Assembly (NCBI GenBank): GCA_031401035.1
Contig: JANNRA010000075.1
Coordinates: 1-25,459, forward strand
Reading direction: 5' to 3'
Source: JANNRA01 sp031401035
GTDB taxonomy: Bacteria; Desulfobacterota; Binatia; HRBIN30; CADEER01
DNA length: 25,459 bases
Shown: positions 13,707-22,551 of the stretch, in pieces
How positions within the stretch are numbered: position 1 is the stretch's first letter
How the letters are laid out: every line of letters begins with the position of its first letter
Notes under the pieces: model-generated
The model's database searches: none
What the model was told of the DNA's origin: nothing
Seen by the model: the letters and a program-made list of their open reading frames with translations, nothing else
Made by a program: the position numbers and the translations under genes

Positions 13707-15410
13707 ATGCACGGCGACAGCATCCTCACAGATATTGGCGCCGCCATCCTGGCGGCGACGGTGCTGGCCTACGTGGCGCGCTGGCTGCGCCAGCCGCTGT
13801 TGCTCGCCTACATCGGGGCCGGCCTGCTGGTCGGCCCGCCGGGGCTCGGCATCGTTCAGAATCAGGAGCGCATCGCCGAGCTGTCGGAGCTCGGCCTGGC
13901 GCTGCTGATGTTCATCGTCGGGCTCGAGATCGACCTCAGGAAGCTGGTCAGCTCGAGTCGCGTCGGCGTGCCGGTCGGCGTCGGCCAGGTCGTTCTCTGC
14001 TCCTTCCTCGCCTGGGCCGCCATGCAGGCGGTCGGCTTCGGCGGCCTGCCGGCGCTCTACCTCGGCGTCGCATCGGCCTTCTCGAGCACCATGATCGTCG
14101 TCAAGCTGCTCTCCGACAAGAGCGAGCTCGACACCGTCGACGGGCGGCTGACGCTCGGCATCCTCTTGGTGCAGGACGTCCTCGCCATCGTCGTGCTGGC
14201 CCTGCAACCGAATCTGCAGCATCCCTCGCTGGCGCCGATCCTGGGCTCGCTGGTCGCCGGCCTCGGGCTGGTCGGCGGCGCCCTGCTGGCGGCCCGTTAC
14301 GCACTGACGCCGCTCTTTCGGTGGGCCGCGAAGAGCCCCGAGATCGTGCTCATCTCGGCGATCTCGTGGTGTCTGCTGATCGGCTACCTCGCCGTCCTGG
14401 CGGATTTCTCCATCGCCATGGGGGCGCTGATCGCCGGCGTGACGCTGTCGGCCTTACCCTACACGCTCGACGTCGTCGCCAAGATCCGCGGCCTGCGCGA
14501 CTTCTTCGTCACCCTGTTCTTCGTCGCCCTCGGCATGCAGCTCGAGCTCGGCTCGGCGCGCGTGCTGTTCGCGGCGGCGGTGCTGTCGGCGGTGGTGGTC
14601 GGCAGCCGCTTTCTCACCGTCCTGCCGATGCTGGTCACGGCCGGCTTCGGCGCGCGCGTCGGCATCCTCAGCTCGCTGGCGCTGGGCCAGACGGGTGAGT
14701 TCGCGTTGGTCATCGTCAGCATCGGCCTGGCGCTCGGCCACATCGACCGCGAGGTCACCTCGATCATCGCCCTGACGCTGGTCGTGACCTCGACCGTGTC
14801 GACGTACATGGTCATGTCCAACCACGCCCTGGCGCGGCGTGCGATGGACCTGCTGGCGCGCTTCGGCCTGCACGAGGGCGGCACGCCGATCGCCGGCGAG
14901 ATGATGACCGCGGCGGAGCCGGGCATCATCCTGCTCGGCTTCCACCGCACCGCCAGCTCGTTGTTGCACATGGCACGCCATGGGCCGGCGGGCGACCCGC
15001 TGCACATCATCGACTTCAGTCCCGAGGCGTATCAGCGCCTGTGCGCCCTCGGCGTGCCGGTGGTGTACGGCGACATCAGCCATCTCGATACCCTCGAGCG
15101 CGTCGGCGTCGAACATGCGCGCATCGTCCTCTCGACCGTCTCGGACGACTTCCTGCGCAGCACCAGCAACATGACCCTGCTGCGCGCCGTGCGGCGCATC
15201 AACCCGGAGGCACGCGTCATCGTCTGCGCCGAGACCGTCGCGCAGGCGCGCGCGCTCTACGCCGCCGGCGCCGACTTCGTCATCATGCCGCGCCTGGAAG
15301 CGGCACGCGCCTTCCGCACCGCGCTCGACGCCATCGGCGCCGGCACCCTCGCCGAGCTGCGCGCCCGCGCCGTCGCCGATCTCGCCGACCGCGACGAAGT
15401 GCTGGCGTAG
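13707..15410 (+). CDS. Kef-type CPA2 cation/proton antiporter with TrkA-N domain
   Basis: The 567-residue protein has about 12 transmembrane helices with CPA2 landmarks: LAYIGAGLLVGPPGLGI, LLMFIVGLEIDLRKL, SAFSSTMIVVKLLSDK and LGILLVQDVLAIVVLAL (the QD pair in the transport core), then FFVTLFFVALGMQLEL. From about residue 400 a cytosolic Rossmann domain follows (GIILLGFHRTASSLL, HIIDFSPEAYQRL, VVYGDISHLDTLERVGV), which is the TrkA-N/RCK nucleotide-binding regulator. Such proteins exchange K+ or Na+ for H+ and are gated by ligands. The glycine motif of the TrkA-N loop is altered (GFHRTAS in place of GxGxxG). Confidence 0.9.
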   Translation: MHGDSILTDIGAAILAATVLAYVARWLRQPLLLAYIGAGLLVGPPGLGIVQNQERIAELSELGLALLMFIVGLEIDLRKLVSSSRVGVPVGVGQVVLCSFLAWAAMQAVGFGGLPALYLGVASAFSSTMIVVKLLSDKSELDTVDGRLTLGILLVQDVLAIVVLALQPNLQHPSLAPILGSLVAGLGLVGGALLAARYALTPLFRWAAKSPEIVLISAISWCLLIGYLAVLADFSIAMGALIAGVTLSALPYTLDVVAKIRGLRDFFVTLFFVALGMQLELGSARVLFAAAVLSAVVVGSRFLTVLPMLVTAGFGARVGILSSLALGQTGEFALVIVSIGLALGHIDREVTSIIALTLVVTSTVSTYMVMSNHALARRAMDLLARFGLHEGGTPIAGEMMTAAEPGIILLGFHRTASSLLHMARHGPAGDPLHIIDFSPEAYQRLCALGVPVVYGDISHLDTLERVGVEHARIVLSTVSDDFLRSTSNMTLLRAVRRINPEARVIVCAETVAQARALYAAGADFVIMPRLEAARAFRTALDAIGAGTLAELRARAVADLADRDEVLA

Positions 15411-15428
15411 GGGCGCGCGGCACTGAGC

Positions 15429-16544
15429 TCAGGCACCGCGCTGCAGCGCATCCAGAATCCGCTCCGCCTCCGCCTCCGGGGTCATCGCCCCGGTGTCGAT
15501 GACCAGGTCCACCGGGGCGTCGTACATCTGGGCGCGTTGGCCGAGGGCCCAGCCGGGGATGCGGTCGCCGCGGCGTTGTTCGTGTTCGCGCACGACGGCG
15601 TCGGAGCAGGTGACGCCGACCCACAGCACCGGCAGGTCGGCGAAGCGGCGGCGCGCCTCGTCGTACCAGTCGCGGAAGATCCAGATGTTGTCGCCGACGA
15701 CGGCGAGGCCGGCGCGACTGAGCGCCGCGACGGCGTTGAGCTGGCCACTGATCAGCGTCCGCGCCACCGCACCGCACTGCGACTGCGGATAGGCCGAGGC
15801 GTTGTCGGGGCTCGGGCCCGCCGGCACGTAGGAGAAGCCGAGGCGGCCGTCGGGCCCGGGGACGTAGCTGTCGAGTTCGTCGGCATGGAATGGGGTGCCG
15901 AAGTAGCGCGGCGACAGCGTCTCGAGCGCGGTGTCGATGCCCATGTAGAGCACGTGCCCTCCGTGGCGCGCTTCGACCAGCCCCTGCACCGCGCGGCACA
16001 GGGTGCTCTTGCCGGCGCTGCTCGAGCCGACGAGGGCGATGATGCGTCCTGGCCGCGCCGCCTGACGCGGCACCGCGGTCGGCACCCAGCGCGCGCGTGG
16101 CTGGCCGTGCATGGGGCGGTGCTCCAGGTGGGCGAGGATTGCGGCGGCGGTGTCGTCGTCGTTGCCGGCGGCGACGCTCAGGTCGGCCGGGGCGCCGCCG
16201 GGCGGCGCCCCGGGGAGGTCGATCCAGACGCTGTCGACGCCGTCGAGCAGTGTCGCCAGTTCGTGCCGCCAGTCGGCGTCGAGCAGGGCGTGATCGATCA
16301 GTACGTGGCAGCCGGCGCGCGCGTGCGCGGCGGCGGAGAGGTGCAGGGCCTCGAGGTAGCGGCGGCGCGTCGCGGCGTCGCGCGGCGCGCCGCTGGCGGT
16401 CGGCGGCATCATCACCTGTTCGAGCAGGTGCAGGCCGACAGACACGAAAGGGAGCGCGGCGCGGGTCTGCAGGGCGGCGACCAGCGGGCGTAGATCGGTG
16501 TCGGCAGGTGCGTTGAGGACCACGACGGTTCCGGCGATCGCCAT
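15429..16544 (-). CDS. Two-domain chloramphenicol-phosphotransferase-like kinase with degenerate N-terminal copy
   Basis: The C-terminal half (about residues 166-371) is a CPT-like P-loop kinase: IIALVGSSSAGKSTLCRAVQ with Walker A GSSSAGKST (173-181), MGIDTALETL with the catalytic-type Asp204, AVVGDNIWIFRDWYDEA, VLWVGVTC and EHEQRRGDR, ending in a VDLVIDTGAMTPEAEAERI strand-helix. The N-terminal half (1-145) repeats the same order without a P-loop: VVVLNAPADTDLRPLVAAL, VSVGLHLLEQVM (His where the Asp should be), AGCHVLIDHALLDADWRHEL, SVWIDL. It looks like an internal duplication with a dead first copy. Substrate unknown; small alcohols or drugs are typical of the family. A purine-rich AAGAG lies before ATG 16544. 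Divergent from the GNAT gene. Confidence 0.8.
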   Translation of the reverse strand: MAIAGTVVVLNAPADTDLRPLVAALQTRAALPFVSVGLHLLEQVMMPPTASGAPRDAATRRRYLEALHLSAAAHARAGCHVLIDHALLDADWRHELATLLDGVDSVWIDLPGAPPGGAPADLSVAAGNDDDTAAAILAHLEHRPMHGQPRARWVPTAVPRQAARPGRIIALVGSSSAGKSTLCRAVQGLVEARHGGHVLYMGIDTALETLSPRYFGTPFHADELDSYVPGPDGRLGFSYVPAGPSPDNASAYPQSQCGAVARTLISGQLNAVAALSRAGLAVVGDNIWIFRDWYDEARRRFADLPVLWVGVTCSDAVVREHEQRRGDRIPGWALGQRAQMYDAPVDLVIDTGAMTPEAEAERILDALQRGA

Positions 16545-16657
16545 GGTGGGCTCTTACCTGGATCGGCGTCGTATGTCCGCTCCAGCGCGCCGCCCGCCAG
16601 GGCCCGAGTCCGGGCTGGCGCTCGACTCGGCTGCGGCCGGTCTGCATAGTCGCGCGC

Positions 16658-17515
16658 ATGTCGGCTACCCTCCGCGCTGCAACCCGGGCAGACGCCGCCG
16701 CCTGCGGCCGCATCTGTTACGACGCCTTCGCGGCGATCGCCGCGCAACACAATTTCCCGCCCGATTTCGCTTCCGCAGATTTCGCGACGACGGTGCTGGA
16801 GATGATGCTCCGCCAGCCGACGACGACGGCGGTGGTGGCCGAGCGCGACGGACGCGTCGTCGGCAGTTGCTTCATCACCGACACCGGCACGATCGCGGCG
16901 ATCGGGCCGATCTCGGTGGACCCGGCGGCGCAGGACGGCGCCGTCGGCCGGCAGATGATGGTGCACGTCCTCGACCAGGCGGCCAAGCGCGGCTTCGCCG
17001 GCGTGCGCCTGGTACAGGCCGCCTACCACAGCCGGTCGATGGCGCTCTACGCCAAGCTCGGTTTCGAGGTGCGCGAGCCGCTCGCCTGCATGGCCGGCGC
17101 GCCGCCGCGCGTCACCATCCCCGGCGTCGCCGTACGCGCCGCGGTGGTCGCCGATCTCGAGGCCTGCAGCGTGCTGCATTTTCGCGTCCTCGGGCACACG
17201 CGGCCGCACGAGCTGGCCGACGCCGTACGCCAGGGCTACGCGATGGTGGCGGAGCGCGACGGCCGCCTCACCGGCTACGCGACGCTGCTGGGCTTTCCCG
17301 GCCATGCGGTGGGCGAGGCGAACCTCGACCTGCAGGCGCTGATCGCCGCGGCGCCGGCGGTGATCGGGGCGGGCTTTCTGGTGCCGACGCGCAACGGCGA
17401 GCTGTTCCGCTGGTGCCTGGCGCAGGGGCTGCGCATGACGCAGCCGCTGACGTTGATGAGCCTCGGGCTGTACAACGAGCCGGCGGGTGCGTTTCTGCCG
17501 TCGGTGTTCTGCTGA
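16658..17515 (+). CDS. Tandem-domain GNAT N-acetyltransferase
   Basis: The first domain (about residues 3-145) is complete: LRAATRADAAACGRICYDAF, VVAERDGRVVGSCFI, GPISVDPAAQDGAVGRQMM (the acetyl-CoA pyrophosphate loop, with Q/G spacing altered to QDGAVGRQ) and AYHSRSMALYAKLGFEV. A second GNAT-like part (about 150-285) starts VRAAVVADLEACSVLHF and has YAMVAERDGRLTGYATLLGF, but its CoA loop is not evident, so it is probably non-catalytic. Acceptor unknown. ATG 16658 has no strong Shine-Dalgarno. It ends 31 bp before a tandem 11-bp repeat. Confidence 0.85.
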   Translation: MSATLRAATRADAAACGRICYDAFAAIAAQHNFPPDFASADFATTVLEMMLRQPTTTAVVAERDGRVVGSCFITDTGTIAAIGPISVDPAAQDGAVGRQMMVHVLDQAAKRGFAGVRLVQAAYHSRSMALYAKLGFEVREPLACMAGAPPRVTIPGVAVRAAVVADLEACSVLHFRVLGHTRPHELADAVRQGYAMVAERDGRLTGYATLLGFPGHAVGEANLDLQALIAAAPAVIGAGFLVPTRNGELFRWCLAQGLRMTQPLTLMSLGLYNEPAGAFLPSVFC

Positions 17516-17546
17516 GGCCGTGTCGGTCGGCGGCGCCGCCGCCGCG

Positions 17547-17579
17547 TCGAAGTCACAACGAAGGCACAACGAAGTCACA
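17547..17579 (+). repeat. Short tandem repeat, 11-bp period (CACAACGAAGG/T units)
   Basis: Units CACAACGAAGG (17554-17564) and CACAACGAAGT (17565-17575) are preceded by a partial unit CGAAGT and followed by a partial CACA, giving about three periods of 11 bp. The composition is A-rich in a GC-rich genome. Similar 'cacaacgaaggcacaacgaag' strings occur between genes in many uncultured soil bacteria, to my knowledge without known function. It lies just before the M28 peptidase Shine-Dalgarno. Confidence 0.7.
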
Positions 17580-17592
17580 TGGGGGGATCGTC

Positions 17593-18644
17593 ATGACCAT
17601 TCGCTTCCTGCTCCTGGCCGGCGCGTGTCTGGTCGCCGCGCCGGTCGCCGCGCTGACGCCGGCCGACATCGAAGCCGGCGCCGTGCGCGCCACGCGCGGC
17701 CTCGAACCTACCACCCTTAGCCTGGCGAGCGACCGCCTGCACGGCCGCGACAACAACACCGCCGACTCGACGCGCGCCCAGCGCTACCTGATCGGCCGCC
17801 TGAAGCGCCACGGCCTCGGCGCCAACACCGCCGCCAGCGGGTTTGACGCCTACAAGCAGCCGTTCGTGCAGTCCGGCCGGACCGGCACCAACCTGCTCGC
17901 CGTCATCCCCGGCCGCGAGCTGCCGAACGAGTCCGTCGTCATCGGGGGCCACTACGACCACCTCGACACGCGCAGCACACCCAGCGGCGATTGCTCCGCC
18001 AGCGGCGCCACCGGTGGCGAGGTGTGCAACGGCGCCACCGACAACGCCACCGGCGTCGCCGCGGTGTTGGCGATTGGCAGAGCGCTCAAAAAGCTGCCCG
18101 GCGGGCCGCGTCGCGCGGCAGCGCGCTGCGCGGCATCGTCGACGGCGCGGTCGCCGCGCAGACGCTGACGGCGGGACCGTTCAGCTACATCTTCGGGCAG
18201 CTGCGCAGCGACTACGCCAACTTCGTCAACGCCGGCGTGCCGACGGTGTTCTTCTCCGACTCCACCGGTGGCTGCTACCACACCACCGGCGACGACGTCG
18301 GCATCGTCAACTTTCCCAAGCTCGAGCAACAGAGCGCCCTCGGCTTTCGCACCGCGGTCGGGCTCATCGAAGCGGCGACGCCGCCGGCCTTCGTGCCTCC
18401 CAATCCGGGACTGGCGACGTTCGAGGATGCATTGACCCTGCAGATGGTGTTGACCACCGCCCTGCCCGATCTGGCCCTGTTCAGCCCCGCCGACCAGGCG
18501 CAGTTCACCACCTTCAAGACGCAGGTGGACCAGATCGTCGCCGACGGCCCGGGCCTGTTCGACGCGGGCGATGTCGGCACCGTGCTCGGCGCGGCGGTGA
18601 CGCTGATCGGCACGCTGACCAACGTCGGCTGCCAGGCGTACTGA
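17593..18644 (+). pseudogene. M28-family exported aminopeptidase with internal deletion and frame change
   Basis: Good Shine-Dalgarno (GGGGGGA) and a signal peptide (RFLLLAGACLVAAPVAALTP) open the gene. The first half has the M28 zinc motifs: VVIGGHYDHLD (His, Asp) and NGATDNATGVAAVL (bridging Asp). After KLPGGPRR (about 18108-18116) the sequence jumps frame 1 to frame 0 and resumes at GSALRGIVDGAVAAQTL, continuing with FGQLRSDYANFVNAGVPTVF, FSDSTGGCYHTTGDD (last zinc His) and a C-terminal helical part ending at TGA 18644. Relatives have about 50-60 residues between these points, including the catalytic Glu and a further zinc ligand. The uncorrected frame stops at 18168. Either a real inactivating deletion or an assembly collapse. 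Confidence 0.75.
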
Positions 18645-18687
18645 GATTCGCTGCTGGCGGGCGCGCGCGCGCTGCCACCGCGCCGCA

Positions 18688-20862
18688 TCACGACGCGGCG
18701 AGGGCCGCGCCGGACAGCAGCACCTCGTGCATGGTCGCGTAGAGGCGCTCCGGATCGACGGGCTTGGCCAGGTAGGCGTCCATTCCCGCCGCCAGGCAGC
18801 GTTCGCGATCGCCGCTCATGGCGTGCGCCGTCATGGCGATGACCGGCACGTGCGCGCCCTTGGCGCGCTCCTGGGTGCGCAGTTCGCGCGTCGCGGCGAA
18901 GCCGTCGAGGACCGGCATCTGCACGTCCATCAGCACCAGGTCGAAGGGCCCGGCGGCGAGCGCGGCGAGTGCGGCGCGGCCGTTCTCGACCAGCACGATC
19001 TCGTGGCCGCGCCGCTCGAGCAGGCGCACGACCAGCCGCTGGTTAACCGGATTGTCCTCCGCCACCAGCACCCGCAGTCCGGACGGCACGGTGCGGGTCG
19101 CCGGCGCCGCCGCCGCCGCAGGCGGCACCATCGCCGGCGCCAGGGCGCCGAGGATGGCGCGCAGCAGTTCGTCCTGCTTCACCGGCTTCATCAGGTGCGC
19201 GCGCACGCCGAGGGCGCGGCAGCGCGCCGCGTCGCCGACCTGCGTCGATGAGGTCAGCAGCACCAGCGCCGGCGCGTCGGCGCCGGCCAGGCGCTCGGCG
19301 ACCGCGTAGCCGTCGAGGCCGGGCATGACGCCGTCGAGCAGCACCAGGTCGAACGGTGCTCCCGCCGCACGCGCCTCGGCGATGACATGCAGCGCCACCA
19401 GGCCATTCTCCGCCGCCGTCGCGCGCAGCTTCCAGCGCCGCAGCAGGTCCTCGAGGATGCGGCGATTGGCGGCGTTGTCGTCCACCACCAGGACGCGCCG
19501 GCCGGCCAGCGCCGCCAGCTCCGCCGGCGCCACCGCCATCTCGCCGGGCGCCTGTTCCGCACAGGCGAGCGTGAAGTGGAAGACGCTGCCGACGCCGACC
19601 GCGCTCTGCACCCACATCGTGCCGCCCATCAACTCAACCAGGTGCTTTGAGATCGCCAGGCCGAGGCCGGTGCCGCCGTAGGTGCGCGTGACCGAGCCGT
19701 CGGCTTGCTCGAAGGCTTCGAAGATACGCGCCTGGACCTCAAGCGGGATGCCAATGCCGGTGTCGCGCACGCCGACGTGCAGGCCCACGCCGGCGGCGTC
19801 GCCGGCGGCGCCGCCGGGTACGTCGCCGCGGCGCACCTCGACCACCACCTCGCCGCGGGCGGTGAACTTGATGGCGTTGCCGATCAGGTTGAGTAGCACT
19901 TGGCGTAGCCGGCCGGGGTCGCCGATGAGGCGGTCCGGAACGTCCGAGTCGACGAACCAGGCCAGCTCGAGTCCCTTCTCATGCGCCCGCACGGCCTGCG
20001 TCCGCAACGCGTCACCGACGCAATCGCGCAGCGCGAAGGGCGCTGCGGCGATCTCGAGCTTGCCGGCCTCCACCTTGGAGTAGTCGAGGATGTCGTTGAT
20101 CACCGTCAGCAGCGCGTCCGCCGAGGCGTGCACCATCTCCAGGTACTCGCGCTGCTCGCCGCTCAACTCGGTGTCGAGCGTCAGTTGCGTCATGCCGATG
20201 ATGCCGTTCATCGGCGTGCGGATCTCGTGGCTCATGTTGGCGAGAAAGTCGCTCTTGGCGTGGCTCGCGTCCTCGGCCGCGACGCGGGCGCGGCGCAGCG
20301 CGATCTCGACCCGGGTGCGGTCGTCGCGATAGCGCTGGAACTCGCGCGCCACATACAGCGAGGCGCCGAAGGCGACCGCCATCGCCGCCGCCGGGTAGCC
20401 GAGCAGCGGCCGCAGGCTGTGGTGGACCGCCTCGACGTTCCACAGCACCGCCAGCGTCGCCACCACCACCACCGCCAACTGCGGCCGCAGGCCCCACGGC
20501 AGCAGCGTCGCCGCCGCCATGGTGAGGATGATGAAGATCAGCGGCGGCGTCGCGGCGTCGCCGACCACCGTCGCGCCGATCACCGTCGTGACGATGAACA
20601 CCAGCACTGCCGCCAGCGCCACCCCCGCCGCGTTCTGTCGCCCGCCCGGCCGCCGCAGCGCCAGTGCCACCGCCGCCACCGTGCCCAGCTCCACCGCTTT
20701 CAGCGCATACAACGGGACCAGGTAGTCGCGGCTGAGCACCGCTTCGCCGATGCCGAACAGGACGATCGTGGCCAGGACCACCCCCAGCCCGGCGCGCATG
20801 CGGGCCAGCAGCAGCGCCCGCCCGCTCTCCGCCACCTCGTGTTCGATCTCGAAGGCAGTCAT
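18688..20862 (-). CDS. Hybrid sensor histidine kinase with two receiver domains
   Basis: The 724-residue protein has an N-terminal membrane region of about six helices (residues 20-175, no extracellular sensor loop of note), then a coiled linker and the HisKA dimerisation domain with NMSHEIRTPMNGI (phospho-acceptor His212). The HATPase part has NLIGNAIKFT (N box), RDTGIGIP (G1) and TYGGTGLGLAIS (G2). Two receiver domains follow: REC1 about 455-575 with phospho-acceptor Asp510 (LVLLDGVMPGLDG) and Lys559, REC2 about 596-715 with Asp646 (LVLMDVQMPVLDG) and Lys700. No Hpt domain is present, so a separate phosphotransfer protein is expected. No adjacent response regulator is seen. The signal is unknown. 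Confidence 0.93.
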   Translation of the reverse strand: MTAFEIEHEVAESGRALLLARMRAGLGVVLATIVLFGIGEAVLSRDYLVPLYALKAVELGTVAAVALALRRPGGRQNAAGVALAAVLVFIVTTVIGATVVGDAATPPLIFIILTMAAATLLPWGLRPQLAVVVVATLAVLWNVEAVHHSLRPLLGYPAAAMAVAFGASLYVAREFQRYRDDRTRVEIALRRARVAAEDASHAKSDFLANMSHEIRTPMNGIIGMTQLTLDTELSGEQREYLEMVHASADALLTVINDILDYSKVEAGKLEIAAAPFALRDCVGDALRTQAVRAHEKGLELAWFVDSDVPDRLIGDPGRLRQVLLNLIGNAIKFTARGEVVVEVRRGDVPGGAAGDAAGVGLHVGVRDTGIGIPLEVQARIFEAFEQADGSVTRTYGGTGLGLAISKHLVELMGGTMWVQSAVGVGSVFHFTLACAEQAPGEMAVAPAELAALAGRRVLVVDDNAANRRILEDLLRRWKLRATAAENGLVALHVIAEARAAGAPFDLVLLDGVMPGLDGYAVAERLAGADAPALVLLTSSTQVGDAARCRALGVRAHLMKPVKQDELLRAILGALAPAMVPPAAAAAPATRTVPSGLRVLVAEDNPVNQRLVVRLLERRGHEIVLVENGRAALAALAAGPFDLVLMDVQMPVLDGFAATRELRTQERAKGAHVPVIAMTAHAMSGDRERCLAAGMDAYLAKPVDPERLYATMHEVLLSGAALAAS

Positions 20863-21011
20863 GGCCCAGACGCGAGCAGAGCACCAAGCATGCCAGTCGC
20901 CCTACCGCGCCCCTTCATGTCGCCGCAGCTTCGCGCAAAGCCCCGACCGTCGTCGCCCCGCCGCTCTCGCTCTTTGGCGGTACCGCCGCTATACCGAGCG
21001 CGGCTCCCTGC

Positions 21012-21785
21012 ATGACCCTGCGCCTGCGCCAGATCGCCTTCGCCGCCGCCGACTTCGACACCGCGGTCGCCGATCTCACCGCCGTCCTCGCCCTGGCGCC
21101 GCCGTACCACGATCCGGGCGTCGCGGCGTTCGGCCTGCGCAACGCGGTGCTGCCGGTCGGCGACACCTTTCTCGAGATCGTCTCGCCGGCCGAGCCGGGC
21201 AGCGCCGCCGCCCGCTACATGGCGCGCCGCGGCGGCGACTGCGGCTACATGGTCATGGTGCAGGCGGAGGACACCGATGCCGCGCGCGCCCGCGCCGCGG
21301 CGCAGGGGGTGCGCCTCGCCTGGCATCTCGACCTCGACGACATCCGCGGCACCCACTTCCACCCGCGCGACCTCGGCGGCCCGCTGCTCTCGCTCGACAC
21401 GCCGACGCCGCCCTCCGCCTGGCGCTGGGCGGGGCCGGACTGGCTGCGCCAGGTGTGCACCGGCCGTGCCCGCGCCCTGGTCGGCGTCGACATGGCCTGC
21501 GCCGACCCGGTCGCGACCGCGGCGCGCTGGGCGGCGTTGCTCGCCGTGCCGCTTTCCGGCGAACCCACCGCGCCGGTGCTGGCGCTGCCGCAGGGCGTGC
21601 TGCGCTTCCTGCCCGGTGCCGCGCCGGGCAGCGACGGCGTCGTCGCCATCGACCTCGTCGCGACCGATATCGCCGCGGCGCTGGCGGCGGCCGCGGCGCG
21701 TGGCCTGCCGTGCGGCGCGGACAGCTTCCAGTTCTGCGAGACCACCATCCGCCTGGCGGCTGCCGCGCCGCCGCGCCGCGTCTGA
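21012..21785 (+). CDS. VOC-superfamily protein (glyoxalase-like, two-module)
   Basis: The 257-residue protein begins RLRQIAFAAADFDTAVADL, has an AVLPVGDTFLEIVSP strand pair with a probable Glu ligand, and a GTHFHPRDLGGPLLSLDT block typical of Glyoxalase_3-like VOC proteins. A second beta-alpha-beta module starts at VGVDMACADPVATAARW. The usual first metal His is replaced (RQIAF in place of DHxxx), so metal binding and enzymatic function are uncertain. Divergent from the histidine kinase across 149 bp in which I see no clear promoter. Confidence 0.7.
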   Translation: MTLRLRQIAFAAADFDTAVADLTAVLALAPPYHDPGVAAFGLRNAVLPVGDTFLEIVSPAEPGSAAARYMARRGGDCGYMVMVQAEDTDAARARAAAQGVRLAWHLDLDDIRGTHFHPRDLGGPLLSLDTPTPPSAWRWAGPDWLRQVCTGRARALVGVDMACADPVATAARWAALLAVPLSGEPTAPVLALPQGVLRFLPGAAPGSDGVVAIDLVATDIAAALAAAAARGLPCGADSFQFCETTIRLAAAAPPRRV

Positions 21786-21806
21786 TAGGACGCGGCCGGG
21801 GCCGCC

Positions 21807-22469
21807 CTACGTCGCGTGGCCCCAGTCGGCGAGCGGCCAGCCGCGTTGCCGTGCCAGGCGCTTGAGACGTGGATCGGGGTGGACGGCGACCGGGCGGCCT
21901 ACCGCTTCGAGCATCGGCAGGTCGGAGATCGAGTCGGTGTAAAAGGCGCAGTCGGCGAGCCGTACGCCGATGGCGCCGGCCAGGCGTTCGGCGAGGGCCA
22001 CCTTGCCGGCGCCGAAGCACAGCGGCTCGACGGCGCGGCCGGTGTAGCGGCCGTCGACGTCGACCTCGAAACGATTGCACAGGTAGTCGTCGAAGCGCAG
22101 GTCGTTGGCGACCCGCGCCGAGACGTAGTCCGACGACGAGGTGAGCAGCACCAGGCGCTCGCCGGCAGCGCGGTGCGATTCGATCACGGCCGCCGCACCG
22201 GGGCGCAGGATCGGCTTCACGACCGCCTCGTAGAAGGCCTCCACCCGCGCCCGCATCTCCACCTCCGGCCAGCCGGCGATGCCGGTGATGCTGCGCCGGA
22301 TCGGCTCGTCCATCGCCGCTGCGCCGAGGCTGTAGCGCACGATGTAGCCGAACGCCTGTAGTGCCTGCCACGGTGTCACCCGCCCCGCGACGAACTCCTG
22401 GCGAATCCACAGGGTCGCCGAGTTGCGGCTGATCAGCGTCTTGTCGAGATCGAAGAAGGCAATCGCCAC
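21807..22469 (-). CDS. HAD-IB family phosphatase (SerB-like)
   Basis: The protein of about 220 residues has all four HAD motifs: AIAFFDLDKTLISRNS (motif I with nucleophile and acid/base Asp), RLVLLTSSSDYVS (motif II), the Lys of GAGKVALAERL (motif III) and AFYTDSISDLPMLEAVG (motif IV). A helical cap follows motif I (WIRQEFVAGRVTPWQALQAF...). The arrangement matches the bacterial 'HAD-IB hydrolase' subgroup related to phosphoserine phosphatase and to phospholipid phosphatases. GTG 22469 is chosen because it directly opens the first beta strand; a longer frame runs on upstream without family match. Substrate not predictable. Confidence 0.85.
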   Translation of the reverse strand: MAIAFFDLDKTLISRNSATLWIRQEFVAGRVTPWQALQAFGYIVRYSLGAAAMDEPIRRSITGIAGWPEVEMRARVEAFYEAVVKPILRPGAAAVIESHRAAGERLVLLTSSSDYVSARVANDLRFDDYLCNRFEVDVDGRYTGRAVEPLCFGAGKVALAERLAGAIGVRLADCAFYTDSISDLPMLEAVGRPVAVHPDPRLKRLARQRGWPLADWGHAT

Positions 22470-22551
22470 CGCGCCAGTGTGGCACGGATGCGGGCCCGGG
22501 CGTAGCGCGGAGTCGCGCGCCGCACCCGTTGTCGTGTAGGCTGCGCGCCGC

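Noticed and set aside
15429..16544. Chloramphenicol resistance gene
   Set aside because: The fold family matches, but the protein has two domains and lacks antibiotic-cluster context, so drug specificity cannot be claimed.
17547..17579. CRISPR-like repeats
   Set aside because: Units are 11 bp with no spacers and no cas genes.
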